Shown: positions 1-5,654 of the stretch, piece by piece
How positions within the stretch are numbered: position 1 is the first letter of the stretch
Layout: the number at the start of each line of letters is the position of its first letter
Assembly (NCBI GenBank): GCA_030042955.1
Contig: JASHYQ010000286.1
Location: 1-5,981, forward strand
DNA: 5,981 bases
From: Thermoplasmata archaeon
GTDB taxonomy: Archaea; Thermoplasmatota; Thermoplasmata; Lutacidiplasmatales; UBA184
Direction of reading: 5' to 3'
Program-made: the position numbers and the translations under genes
Notes under the pieces: model-generated
The model's input: the letters and a program-made list of their open reading frames with translations, nothing else
Told to the model about the DNA's origin: nothing
Databases searched by the model: none

Positions 1-1452
1 GAGCCCAAGCCCGACTCCTGAGACGATGGCCGCCACGACCGCGACCGCGAGGTAGGTGAGGAGATCCATCCCGCCCGACCCGCCCGGTAGGAAGCCACTC
101 GACGGGTGCGAGGCTCCCGAGAGGCCGGACGTGGCGTTGACCGTGCCGACCGAGACGATCAGGCTCGCGCCTGACGAGTCCCGAACGGTAAGTGACGGCT
201 TATAGGTCCCGGCCGCGACGTAGAGGTGAGCCACGATCCCCCCGTTCGTGGAGGACCCGACGGTTCCGTCCCCCCACGTCCATTGGATGGTGTAGGGGGA
301 GGTGCCACCCGTCACGGTGGCGAGGAAGCCGACGGGGAGCGGGGCCGGGCCGGTGAGGGCCGATGCGAGGACGGTCACGTTCAGCGGAAGGCCGGAGGTG
401 GCTACGATCGGGAGGGTGCCTACCGCTTGGTTGCCGTGCGAGTCGGTCACCGTCGCGGTGGCGGTGAAGTTCCCGGCTACGTCGTAGGTGAACGGTTCGC
501 TGAGGGGCATACCGCTCCAGTTCTGGACCTCGGGCGCGCACGCTCCATCCCCCGGGCATACCTCGAGGCTGTACGGGGCGAACCCTCCCGTAGCACTGAC
601 CGTCAGGTTGGTTTGAAAGGGGACGCTTCCGCGCAGGACCGCGCCACCGAACTGGACGGAGAGGGAGGAGGTGCTGTTGTTACCCGGGAGCGATCCGGTG
701 GCCGAGACGTACGCCGGGGCGCTCTCCCCGAAGTCCCCGAGCGGGTCGGTGGCGTTGGCCACGATCGTCCACGTGCCGCTCGCATCCAGGTTGATGGGCA
801 CCCAGGGGGAGCCGGGCGAGCCCGGGGTCACGAAGGTCGAGCTGCCCGAGGAGTAGGTGACGTTCCAGTCGCACACGCCGCGGCACCCCTGGATGTTGGG
901 GGTCACGGTCACCTTCAGCGGGACCGAGCCGTTGTGGGGCGTGACCGTCAGGTCGAGCGTGAGCGAAATGGGGGCGGCCCCGGTGGCGTAGACCCAGACC
1001 GAGGAGTTGGCGGAGTTTCCGTTCGCGTACGAGGTGTTGAACCATACGAGATAAGCTCCGCTCGCCGTGAACGTGTGGGAGACCGAGTTCTCCGTGCTGC
1101 TGAGGTTCGTGCCCGTGGAACTCGGCGTCCCGTCCCCGAAGCTCCAGTGCTGACTTGCGTAAGGAGAACCGGAGTAGCCGCAGAGGGTGGTCGTGAACGG
1201 GGCCGGGCCGACGTCGCCCGTCGTCAGGATCGTGACCGAGTCTGCCGTGACGTTGGGAGCGGACGGGCAGCTGGCTAAGGGTCCCGCTAGCGCAGTTCCG
1301 AGGGAGTCAGGTGCGATGGATCGAGTCATCGAGGGGGCCGCCACCCCGCCGAGAATCGCCGCGAGTGCGGTGAGCATCATCACACTCGCTAGGGTGGCCA
1401 CCAACGCCGTTCGTCGAATCCTTCCATAGGGTCGATCGCGAGCCCGCATCAT
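1..1452 (-). CDS. Secreted PKD/Ig-repeat surface protein, C-terminus cut by window edge
   Basis: Reads open for 484 codons from the ATG at 1452 to base 1 with no stop, so the 3' end lies outside. Residues 11-14 are basic and 15-38 hydrophobic, a signal peptide or N-terminal anchor. Four beta-sandwich-like repeats follow: about 67-156, 160-255, 262-350 and 353-440. Repeats 1 and 4 carry the PKD signature (WSFGDGT at 103-109, WTWGDGT at 391-397), each followed by a beta strand of the HTF or HLY type. Repeats 2 and 3 lack GDG and carry cysteine pairs instead (C190/C194, C299/C305). I count 14 N-X-S/T sequons, as expected of an archaeal N-glycosylated envelope protein. A Gly/Ser linker (442-461) leads into a hydrophobic helix from 463 that the edge truncates, probably a membrane anchor. 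The role is inferred to be adhesion or cell-surface structure; no catalytic domain is visible. ATG codons at 1452 and 1449 are adjacent; I chose the first because it suits the TATA spacing. Confidence 0.9.
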   Translation of the reverse strand, partial: MMRARDRPYGRIRRTALVATLASVMMLTALAAILGGVAAPSMTRSIAPDSLGTALAGPLASCPSAPNVTADSVTILTTGDVGPAPFTTTLCGYSGSPYASQHWSFGDGTPSSTGTNLSSTENSVSHTFTASGAYLVWFNTSYANGNSANSSVWVYATGAAPISLTLDLTVTPHNGSVPLKVTVTPNIQGCRGVCDWNVTYSSGSSTFVTPGSPGSPWVPINLDASGTWTIVANATDPLGDFGESAPAYVSATGSLPGNNSTSSLSVQFGGAVLRGSVPFQTNLTVSATGGFAPYSLEVCPGDGACAPEVQNWSGMPLSEPFTYDVAGNFTATATVTDSHGNQAVGTLPIVATSGLPLNVTVLASALTGPAPLPVGFLATVTGGTSPYTIQWTWGDGTVGSSTNGGIVAHLYVAAGTYKPSLTVRDSSGASLIVSVGTVNATSGLSGASHPSSGFLPGGSGGMDLLTYLAVAVVAAIVSGVGLGL

Positions 1453-1477
1453 CAAGGGATTCTTGGTGCGGCCGGCG

Positions 1478-1485
1478 TTTATCTA
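1478..1485 (-). promoter_or_regulatory. TATA-like box of the PKD surface-protein gene
   Basis: On the minus strand this reads TAGATAAA, AT-rich within a GC-rich context. Its centre lies about 29 bp before the ATG at 1452. At normal archaeal TATA-to-start spacing, transcription would begin within a few bases of the ATG, giving a leaderless or nearly leaderless mRNA. No Shine-Dalgarno motif precedes the ATG, which agrees with this. Match and position only; no start-site data. Confidence 0.45.
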
Positions 1486-1496
1486 CCCTCAGCGGA

Positions 1497-1529
1497 GATA
1501 CGCCGAGGATACGCCGGTCGGAGCGTATC
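1497..1529. repeat. Triple GATACGC element upstream of the surface-protein promoter
   Basis: GATACGCCG occurs twice in direct orientation (1497-1505 and 1508-1516), offset by 11 bp or about one helical turn. An inverted copy, GCGTATC, follows at 1523-1529. The second and third copies form a perfect 7-bp inverted repeat with an 8-bp spacer. The cluster begins about 12 bp upstream of the TATA-like box, the usual place for an archaeal activator site next to the BRE. No coding role is apparent, as it lies in the 124-bp gap between pirin and the surface protein. The binding factor is unknown. Confidence 0.5.
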
Positions 1530-1576
1530 GACGGGCCGCGAGATGGCCGGAGGCTTCCCCGGGCTGGGTCTTCCGG

Positions 1577-2452
1577 CTACTCTTCGACGATCGGTCGTCG
1601 GTGGTGGATGAACTCGCCCCGGTCGAGCTCCTGCATCGCGGTCTGAAGCTCGGCCCGGGTGTTCATGACGATCGGGCCGTACCAGGCGACCGGCTCGTGG
1701 AGTGGTCGTCCGGTGACGAGGAGGAAGCGGAACCCGCCGGCCCCCGCCCGGGCGGCGATCCGGTCGCCCGCGCTGAACAGGACGGTCTCCCCCGAGGGGA
1801 CGACCCCCGAATCGTTCCCACCGAAGGTCCCTGCGCCGGCGATCGCGTGGGCGAACGCGGTGTATCCCGACGGGGTCGGGTGCTCGAAGGTCTCCCCCGC
1901 CGGAACCTGCACGTCCAGGTAGGTCGGGTCGACCGGGATCCCCCGAACCGGGCCCTCGACGTTCCCGTACTTTCCAGCGACGGCCAGGACCCGCGCGCCG
2001 TTGTCGAGCGTCACCGAGGGAAACTCGGGCGCCGAGAGACCGCGATAGGCGGGGGTCGACATCTTCTCGCGGCCGGGCAGGTTGACCCAGAGCTGGAGGC
2101 CGGCCAGCATCCCCTCGGTGCGCTGGGGCATCTCCTGGTGGATGATGCCGCTGCCCGAGTTCATCCACTGGACGTCGCCCGGCCCGATGACCCCCTCGTT
2201 CCCGAGGGTGTCGCCGTGAGCCACCCGCCCGTCCAGCATGTAGGTGACCGTCTCGATCCCCCGATGGGGATGCCACGGAAAGCCGGCGAGGTAATCCGCC
2301 GGATTGTTCGAGCCGAACCGGTCGAGCAGGAGGAACGGGTCGAAGAGGGGGACCTCGGGGTTGGAGAACGAGCGCTTCAGGCGCACTCCGGCCCCCTCGA
2401 GGGTCGGGATTCCGGGGAAACGGCGCTGGATCGAGCGGGTCGGGTCGGTCAT
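1577..2452 (-). CDS. Pirin family bicupin protein
   Basis: A 291-residue protein, close to the usual pirin length of about 290. The N-terminal cupin has the pirin signature HPHRG at 61-65, followed by IETVTYMLDG, and the second half of the metal site IIHQEMP at 103-109. H61, H63, H105 and E107 match the iron ligands known in pirins. The second cupin spans about 170-250 and, as usual, lacks an obvious full metal site. The C-terminus keeps the family signature EPVAWYGPIVMNTRAE at 253-268. Some pirins have quercetin 2,3-dioxygenase activity and others bind regulators; which applies here cannot be told. The frame is open upstream to 2575, but the TATA box at 2492-2497 lies inside that extension and the extra residues are Pro/Gly-rich, so I start at ATG 2452. 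GTG 2461 or TTG 2464 would suit a leaderless mRNA better and add only 3-4 residues. Transcribed divergently from the zinc-ribbon gene. Confidence 0.95.
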   Translation of the reverse strand: MTDPTRSIQRRFPGIPTLEGAGVRLKRSFSNPEVPLFDPFLLLDRFGSNNPADYLAGFPWHPHRGIETVTYMLDGRVAHGDTLGNEGVIGPGDVQWMNSGSGIIHQEMPQRTEGMLAGLQLWVNLPGREKMSTPAYRGLSAPEFPSVTLDNGARVLAVAGKYGNVEGPVRGIPVDPTYLDVQVPAGETFEHPTPSGYTAFAHAIAGAGTFGGNDSGVVPSGETVLFSAGDRIAARAGAGGFRFLLVTGRPLHEPVAWYGPIVMNTRAELQTAMQELDRGEFIHHRRPIVEE

Positions 2453-2491
2453 CGGGGCCACCAAGGGTGCGCCCCCTACGTCGCTAGGCCC

Positions 2492-2497
2492 TTTAAA
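2492..2497 (-). promoter_or_regulatory. TATA box of the pirin gene
   Basis: TTTAAA in a GC-rich setting, 42 bp before the ATG at 2452. The predicted start near 2468 would give a leader of about 16 nt containing GGTGG a few bases before the ATG, a partial match to the archaeal Shine-Dalgarno sequence. The hexamer is self-complementary, but the plus-strand gene has a better placed box at 2563, so I assign it to pirin. Confidence 0.45.
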
Positions 2498-2506
2498 CGG
2501 CCCGGG

Positions 2507-2535
2507 ACCCGGAGGTGCCTCGCTGACCTCCGGGT
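2507..2535. repeat. Perfect 10-bp inverted repeat in the divergent promoter region
   Basis: The arms ACCCGGAGGT (2507-2516) and ACCTCCGGGT (2526-2535) are exact reverse complements separated by 9 bp, so arm centres are 19 bp apart, about two helical turns. The site begins 9 bp upstream of the pirin TATA box and ends 27 bp before the TATA-like box of the zinc-ribbon gene. Position and symmetry fit a site for a dimeric regulator acting on one or both genes. Lying upstream of both predicted starts, it is unlikely to act as an RNA hairpin or terminator. Confidence 0.55.
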
Positions 2536-2562
2536 AACCCCGGTCGGGACCCCGGAGCGGCG

Positions 2563-2570
2563 TTAATACT
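2563..2570 (+). promoter_or_regulatory. TATA-like box of the zinc-ribbon membrane protein gene
   Basis: TTAATACT, centred about 26 bp before the GTG at 2592. That spacing puts the predicted transcription start on or next to the start codon, so the mRNA is probably leaderless. This supports the GTG start. The bases before GTG contain no Shine-Dalgarno match. Confidence 0.5.
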
Positions 2571-2591
2571 CCCATATCGGCTCGCGGTCCC

Positions 2592-3425
2592 GTGGCTTCC
2601 CAGCGCTGTTCGAAGTGCGGGGCGTTCGGCCCAGCGGGGACCGCGTTTTGCGCCTTCTGCGGGACACCCTACTCAGCTGGCGCAGCCAGCAGCCCGCTCC
2701 CCGCCGGCGCGCCGGCCCCTTCCTTCGGCCCGCCCCCTCCTAGAGCCGGCGCGTGGTACCCGGCGCCGGGGGTGACGGGAACCGCACCCGGCGCCTCCCC
2801 CCAGGACCGCGCGGCTGAACGGACCGCGTTGACCTACGTGACCTGGGCGGGGCTTCTCATCATCGTGGCGGGCGTCCTCTCTATCGCCGCCGACCTGACG
2901 ACCACCGCGACCGTCGGCACCCTGCAGTTCGGGCCCCCGTTCCTGCTCGTCTCGCTGGCGACCGGCGTCTGCGAGCTCCTCGTGGTCGTTCTCTTCCTCC
3001 TGGCCTTCCGGAAGCTGGCGACCCAGGACTCCCGCTTCTCCACCCCCTGGAAGCTCGCACTGCTGCTCCTGGTCGCGATCGTGATCGTGCTCGCCGCGCT
3101 GGACGCCCTCGTTTCCGGGCTGAACACGCTCGAGACATGCGTCCGCAACGCGGGCATGAACCAGACGGCCCAGGCCGCCTGCATCTCCGGAGGGCCGTTC
3201 CTCGCAGTCCTGGCGGTCGTCGGCGTCGCCGGCATCGTCGCCGTGGTTGGGTTCATCGGTCTCCTGATCGGGGTCTGGCGCCTCGGCGCGCGGTACCAGA
3301 GCAGCTACTTCAAGGTCGGAGCGATCCTGCTCATCCTCCCGTTCCTGAACATCGTCGGGGGGGTCTTGATCCTGGTCGCGGCCCGGTCGTTCCGAGGCGC
3401 TCCGGGTTCGGCTACGAGCTTCTAG
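2592..3425 (+). CDS. Zinc-ribbon five-helix membrane protein, DUF973-like
   Basis: 277 residues starting at GTG. An N-terminal zinc ribbon has CxxC pairs at C6/C9 and C20/C23, followed by a Pro/Ala/Gly-rich linker (about 27-70). Five hydrophobic helices follow at roughly 82-101, 115-139, 153-175, 202-229 and 240-264. The inter-helix stretches 140-152 and 230-239 are basic, placing the zinc ribbon and these loops in the cytoplasm. The outer loop 176-201 holds C183 and C197, which could form a disulfide. The end of the protein (LGARYQSSYFKVGAILLILP, 231-250) resembles the C-terminal signature I recall from archaeal DUF973 proteins; this is from memory, not a search. Function unknown. Zinc ribbons fused to archaeal membrane proteins are common, and nothing shows an enzyme. 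Transcribed divergently from pirin and convergent with the response regulator. Confidence 0.85.
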   Translation: MASQRCSKCGAFGPAGTAFCAFCGTPYSAGAASSPLPAGAPAPSFGPPPPRAGAWYPAPGVTGTAPGASPQDRAAERTALTYVTWAGLLIIVAGVLSIAADLTTTATVGTLQFGPPFLLVSLATGVCELLVVVLFLLAFRKLATQDSRFSTPWKLALLLLVAIVIVLAALDALVSGLNTLETCVRNAGMNQTAQAACISGGPFLAVLAVVGVAGIVAVVGFIGLLIGVWRLGARYQSSYFKVGAILLILPFLNIVGGVLILVAARSFRGAPGSATSF

Positions 3426-3436
3426 GCCGAGGGTCC

Positions 3437-3449
3437 CCCGCCCGGCGGG
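3437..3449. terminator. GC hairpin between convergent genes
   Basis: CCCGC (3437-3441) and GCGGG (3445-3449) form a 5-bp stem with a 3-nt loop in the 27-bp gap between convergent stops. Neither strand has a clear T-tract after it, which archaeal termination usually needs, so the call rests on position alone. Confidence 0.2.
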
Positions 3450-3452
3450 AAC

Positions 3453-4529
3453 TCATTTCTTGGAGCGTTTGGGGGCGCGAGCGGGCTTGGGGGCCGGGCG
3501 GTCTCCCGGGAAGGCGAGGTTTCCCGTGTCCCCCGCGGACGGAAGGAACGAGGCATCGGTCAAGAGACGGACGCTCGCCTCCCCGCGCGTGGTCAGGCGG
3601 TACGACTCCCCCTCGTGAAGGACGAGGCCGGTCTCGACCAGACGCCGCATGTGGAACGCCATCTTGGGCGAGTCGTCGAGCCCGGCGGCCTTCATGGTTT
3701 CCCCGAAGCTCGCGGTGCCCTCGGCGAGTCGCTGCAGGACCTTCCGCCGGATCGGGTTGGCGAGCGCCTCGAGGGTGGCGTGCGTCTCCTCGGCGGAGAC
3801 CGCCCCGGCGAGCGCCGCGGCGACCGTCCGGGTCACGCGTCGGGGGTTGAACCCCACTCGCAGGGGACCATGGCCCGCGAGAGCGCTCCGGAGGCGGTCG
3901 AGGATCGCGACGATGTCCTCCAGGCGGTGGTGCTCGAGCAGTCGTTCGACGTCCGAGAGAACCACGGCGGCGTTGGGGTACGTGGCGAGAAACGTCTCGG
4001 TGGCGGTGAGGAGCCCAGCCGGGTCGGCCCGGTTCAAGGCGAAGACGTGGAGGTGGGGGCCTGCGGGGGGCGGATGTTCTCCCAGGAAGAGGACCTCGTA
4101 CTTCCCCGAGGCTGCCAAGGTGTTGGCCTCCCGGACCGGGTCGCGATGCGTCTCCTGCGGAGACTCGAACTCGTGCTCCTGCGAGGCCAGCCGAAGCGTC
4201 TCGCGCACCTGGTCGATGCGGAACGGCTTACGTACGTAGTCGAACGCTCCGAGCTTCATCGCATCCAGCGCGGTTTCGACACTGGCGTAACCGGTCACCA
4301 CGACGACCAGGGTCCGTGGCCAGCGCTCCCGAATCTGCCGGAGGAGGTCCAGTCCGCCCTGCCGCGGCATCTTGAGGTCGGTCAGGACGACGTCGACCTC
4401 CTCGTGCTCGAGGGATTCGAGGGCCTTCTGGACCGACGAGGCGGACCAGGCGGTGTGCTCGTCCTCCCGGAGGAGTTCGGTCAGTTCCTCCCGGAACACC
4501 GGGTCATCATCGACCACGAGGATGCGCAC
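3453..4529 (-). CDS. Response regulator: receiver, DUF835-like domain, ArsR-like winged helix
   Basis: 358 residues from a GTG. Residues 1-118 are a complete receiver: acidic pocket D7-D9, phosphoacceptor D51 in VVLTDLKMP, T79 in VVTGY, and K101 in RKPF. Its last part (VETALDAMKLGAFDYVRKPF) is of the NtrC type. Residues about 141-246 resemble DUF835, notably NAAVVLSDVERLLEHHRLED at 186-205 and the following helix-strand; I hold this with medium confidence. Residues about 251-326 are an ArsR-like winged helix, with the typical ALANPIRRKVLQRLAEG at 255-271 and the recognition region near 286-300. The tail (344-358) is rich in Pro, Lys and Arg and may be disordered. The likely role is phosphorylation-controlled transcription. 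The kinase fragment 1.1 kb upstream on the same strand is a plausible partner but unproven. The GTG start gives the normal receiver N-terminus (MRILVVDDD) and fits the upstream TATA-like box. Confidence 0.93.
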   Translation of the reverse strand: MRILVVDDDPVFREELTELLREDEHTAWSASSVQKALESLEHEEVDVVLTDLKMPRQGGLDLLRQIRERWPRTLVVVVTGYASVETALDAMKLGAFDYVRKPFRIDQVRETLRLASQEHEFESPQETHRDPVREANTLAASGKYEVLFLGEHPPPAGPHLHVFALNRADPAGLLTATETFLATYPNAAVVLSDVERLLEHHRLEDIVAILDRLRSALAGHGPLRVGFNPRRVTRTVAAALAGAVSAEETHATLEALANPIRRKVLQRLAEGTASFGETMKAAGLDDSPKMAFHMRRLVETGLVLHEGESYRLTTRGEASVRLLTDASFLPSAGDTGNLAFPGDRPAPKPARAPKRSKK

Positions 4530-4554
4530 GCGCGGGGTAGTTCCCGCGGTGGGG

Positions 4555-4564
4555 TTATCGTTTT
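4555..4564 (-). promoter_or_regulatory. TATA-like box of the response regulator gene
   Basis: On the minus strand this reads AAAACGATAA, the only AT-rich run in the 114-bp gap. Its centre is about 30 bp before the GTG at 4529, so transcription would begin within a few bases of the start codon. No Shine-Dalgarno motif precedes the GTG. This suggests the regulator has its own promoter rather than depending on read-through from the DUF981-like gene. Confidence 0.4.
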
Positions 4565-4573
4565 CGCGAAGCC

Positions 4574-4599
4574 CGGGAGGCCTCCGAGGAGTCCTCCCG
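4574..4599. repeat. Inverted repeat upstream of the response regulator promoter
   Basis: CGGGAGG (4574-4580) and CCTCCCG (4593-4599) are exact 7-bp complements around a 12-bp spacer, with arm centres 19 bp apart. The left arm overlaps a second perfect palindrome, GGAGGCCTCC (4576-4585). The site lies about 10 bp upstream of the TATA-like box, so it could be an operator, perhaps for autoregulation. It also lies 45 nt after the DUF981-like stop on the same strand and could form an RNA hairpin there, but no T-tract follows. Confidence 0.35.
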
Positions 4600-4643
4600 A
4601 GGTTGGGAAAGGGTTGGGACCGCGACTCTTCCGATCGCTTACC

Positions 4644-5444
4644 CTACGGGGCTGCGCCGGCTCCCCCTCCGAGGTGCCCGGGAAGGGTCACACCGAAGTA
4701 CCAGAATGCCGCGATCCCTGCGAGGGCGATGAAGACGGGGAAGAGCAGGAACACCGCCTGGAGCACCTTCGGCATCCGGTACTTCAGCTCGGTGAGCGGG
4801 TCCGCCTCAGCGACCGCAGCGCTCGTGGGCGGGACCACCGGTTGGGCCGCCCGTACGCCCATGCCCCGCTGGCGCGGAGCGGAGGTCGTCGAGGCGAGCT
4901 TCCAGGGGTGGCGTCCCGCGTCAATCGCGCTCAGGTACCAGTCCACGATCACCGTGGCGGGGAAGGCGAGGACCCCAGCCATCCCGAAGCCTGCGTAGAG
5001 CAGGAGGGTGTCGAGTGGGTCCTTGGTGAACGCAGGGCTGGCGGTGTAGCCGGTCCAGCCGTAGAACACGACCGCGGCGCCCGCGACGAGGGCGAAGATG
5101 CCCACGTACTGGAGCCGGAGGTTCAGGTAGGCAGAGACCGCGTAGGCCATCAGGACGAGGCCACAGAGCATCAGCGGGTCGAAGAAGAAGATGTTGTAGC
5201 CCGCCATCCCGTCAGACGGAAGGAACGGCCAGGTCATCTCTCCCCATAGAGAAAGCGAGAGGGTGATGATCCCCACGACCCCGACGGGGATCGCGGTGCT
5301 CTTCAACATCCGGCGGAGGGAGTCGGGCTGGTGCGAGCGGAGCGCCCACCAGACACGCACCCCGGCGTAGGCCAGGACCGTGGCGACGAGGAGCAGGAGC
5401 ACCTCGATCAGACCCAGGTCATCGTAGAACGTCGTGAACGCCAT
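4644..5444 (-). CDS. Six-helix membrane protein, DUF981-like (COG3374)
   Basis: 266 residues from ATG 5444. Hydrophobic helices lie at about 11-34, 50-67, 88-107, 112-130, 146-168 and 227-251. The stretch GEMTWPF (68-74), then YNIFFFDPLML (83-93), LQYVGIFALVAG (111-122) and YGWTGY (128-133), matches my recollection of archaeal DUF981 proteins, a family without known function. A 55-residue polar stretch (about 170-225), partly Pro/Ala-rich, separates helices 5 and 6; the ends of the protein are Gly/Ala-rich and short. No catalytic motif or cofactor site is evident. It lies between a histidine kinase and a response regulator on the same strand, with gaps of 210 and 114 bp, so a role in sensing is conceivable but only by position. 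A GGTGGTGG sequence just before the ATG supports this start. Confidence 0.85.
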   Translation of the reverse strand: MAFTTFYDDLGLIEVLLLLVATVLAYAGVRVWWALRSHQPDSLRRMLKSTAIPVGVVGIITLSLSLWGEMTWPFLPSDGMAGYNIFFFDPLMLCGLVLMAYAVSAYLNLRLQYVGIFALVAGAAVVFYGWTGYTASPAFTKDPLDTLLLYAGFGMAGVLAFPATVIVDWYLSAIDAGRHPWKLASTTSAPRQRGMGVRAAQPVVPPTSAAVAEADPLTELKYRMPKVLQAVFLLFPVFIALAGIAAFWYFGVTLPGHLGGGAGAAP

Positions 5445-5447
5445 GGT

Positions 5448-5455
5448 CCACCACC
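5448..5455 (-). promoter_or_regulatory. Ribosome binding site of the DUF981-like gene
   Basis: GGTGGTGG ends 3 bp before the ATG at 5444, with partial complementarity to the archaeal 16S rRNA tail (GGTG core). It is unusual here because most other genes in the window look leaderless. The adjacent ACCCC-GA-GGGGT palindrome (5453-5464) overlaps its upstream edge and could fold over it. Confidence 0.35.
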
Positions 5456-5463
5456 CCGAGGGG

Positions 5464-5538
5464 TCAGACCTCCTGCGTCTCGGCGGTCCGCGCTGTTCGG
5501 CCCTTTCGCTCTATTCCTCCAGTCGTTTCGGTCGGCAT
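5464..5538 (-). CDS. Possible 24-residue small ORF upstream of the DUF981-like gene
   Basis: ATG at 5538 to TGA at 5464-5466, in the leader region of the DUF981-like gene and ending 19 bp before its ATG. AAGGTG, a fair Shine-Dalgarno match, lies 5 bp before the ATG, and a TATA-like CAAATA sits about 36 bp upstream. The peptide is polar and Thr/Arg/Glu-rich, starts MPTETTGGIERK, and has no membrane segment or known motif. It could be a leader peptide, a small protein, or chance; a 24-codon ORF is weak evidence by itself. Confidence 0.18.
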   Translation of the reverse strand: MPTETTGGIERKGRTARTAETQEV

Positions 5539-5571
5539 TGGGGCACCTTGCGCTCGCCACCAAAGCCGGAG

Positions 5572-5577
5572 TATTTG
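5572..5577 (-). promoter_or_regulatory. Possible TATA box for the DUF981-like transcript
   Basis: CAAATA on the minus strand, within the most AT-rich stretch of the 210-bp gap (about 5571-5603). Transcription would begin near 5548, giving a leader of about 100 nt before the DUF981-like ATG and only about 10 nt before the small ORF at 5538. A weaker alternative, GGAATAG at 5511-5517, would give a leader of about 40 nt. Confidence 0.3.
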
Positions 5578-5621
5578 GATGGTCTATCAAGTTGAGTTGA
5601 CTTCGCCGCTCTCCGGTCACC

Positions 5622-5644
5622 CCACCGGGCGACCTTGCCGGTGG
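5622..5644 (-). terminator. Hairpin downstream of the histidine kinase gene
   Basis: CCACCGG (5622-5628) and CCGGTGG (5638-5644) form a perfect 7-bp stem with a 9-nt loop, starting 10 nt after the kinase stop on the minus strand. No T-run follows, so it may stabilise the mRNA end rather than terminate. A second short repeat, GCCAC-TCAC-GTGGC (5650-5663), overlaps the kinase stop codon. Confidence 0.3.
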
Positions 5645-5654
5645 ACCTGGCCAC

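Noticed and set aside
226..1278. Plus-strand open frame of 350 codons
   Set aside because: Antisense to the PKD surface protein, whose frame has a signal sequence, PKD motifs and sequons; the plus product is Arg/Gly-rich without domains.
2492..2497. TTTAAA as a plus-strand promoter for the zinc-ribbon gene
   Set aside because: It would place the start about 70 bp before the GTG, while TTAATACT at 2563-2570 has the expected spacing.
2537..2555. ACCCCGG direct repeat (2537-2543 and 2549-2555) as an operator
   Set aside because: Seven GC-rich bases twice within 20 bp is plausible by chance here, and it has no symmetry.
1463..2566. Plus-strand open frame of 367 codons
   Set aside because: Antisense to pirin, which is unmistakable on the other strand; composition is low in hydrophobics and rich in Arg, Gly and Pro.
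3615..5249. Plus-strand open frame of 544 codons
   Set aside because: It runs antisense across the response regulator and the DUF981-like gene, both with clear family features; its product is Arg/Gly/Glu-rich with no recognisable domain. This is typical of a stop-poor antisense frame in GC-rich DNA.
5445..5654. Structured RNA or tRNA in the 210-bp gap
   Set aside because: Only short separate hairpins are visible; there is no cloverleaf, T-loop motif or recognisable riboswitch core.
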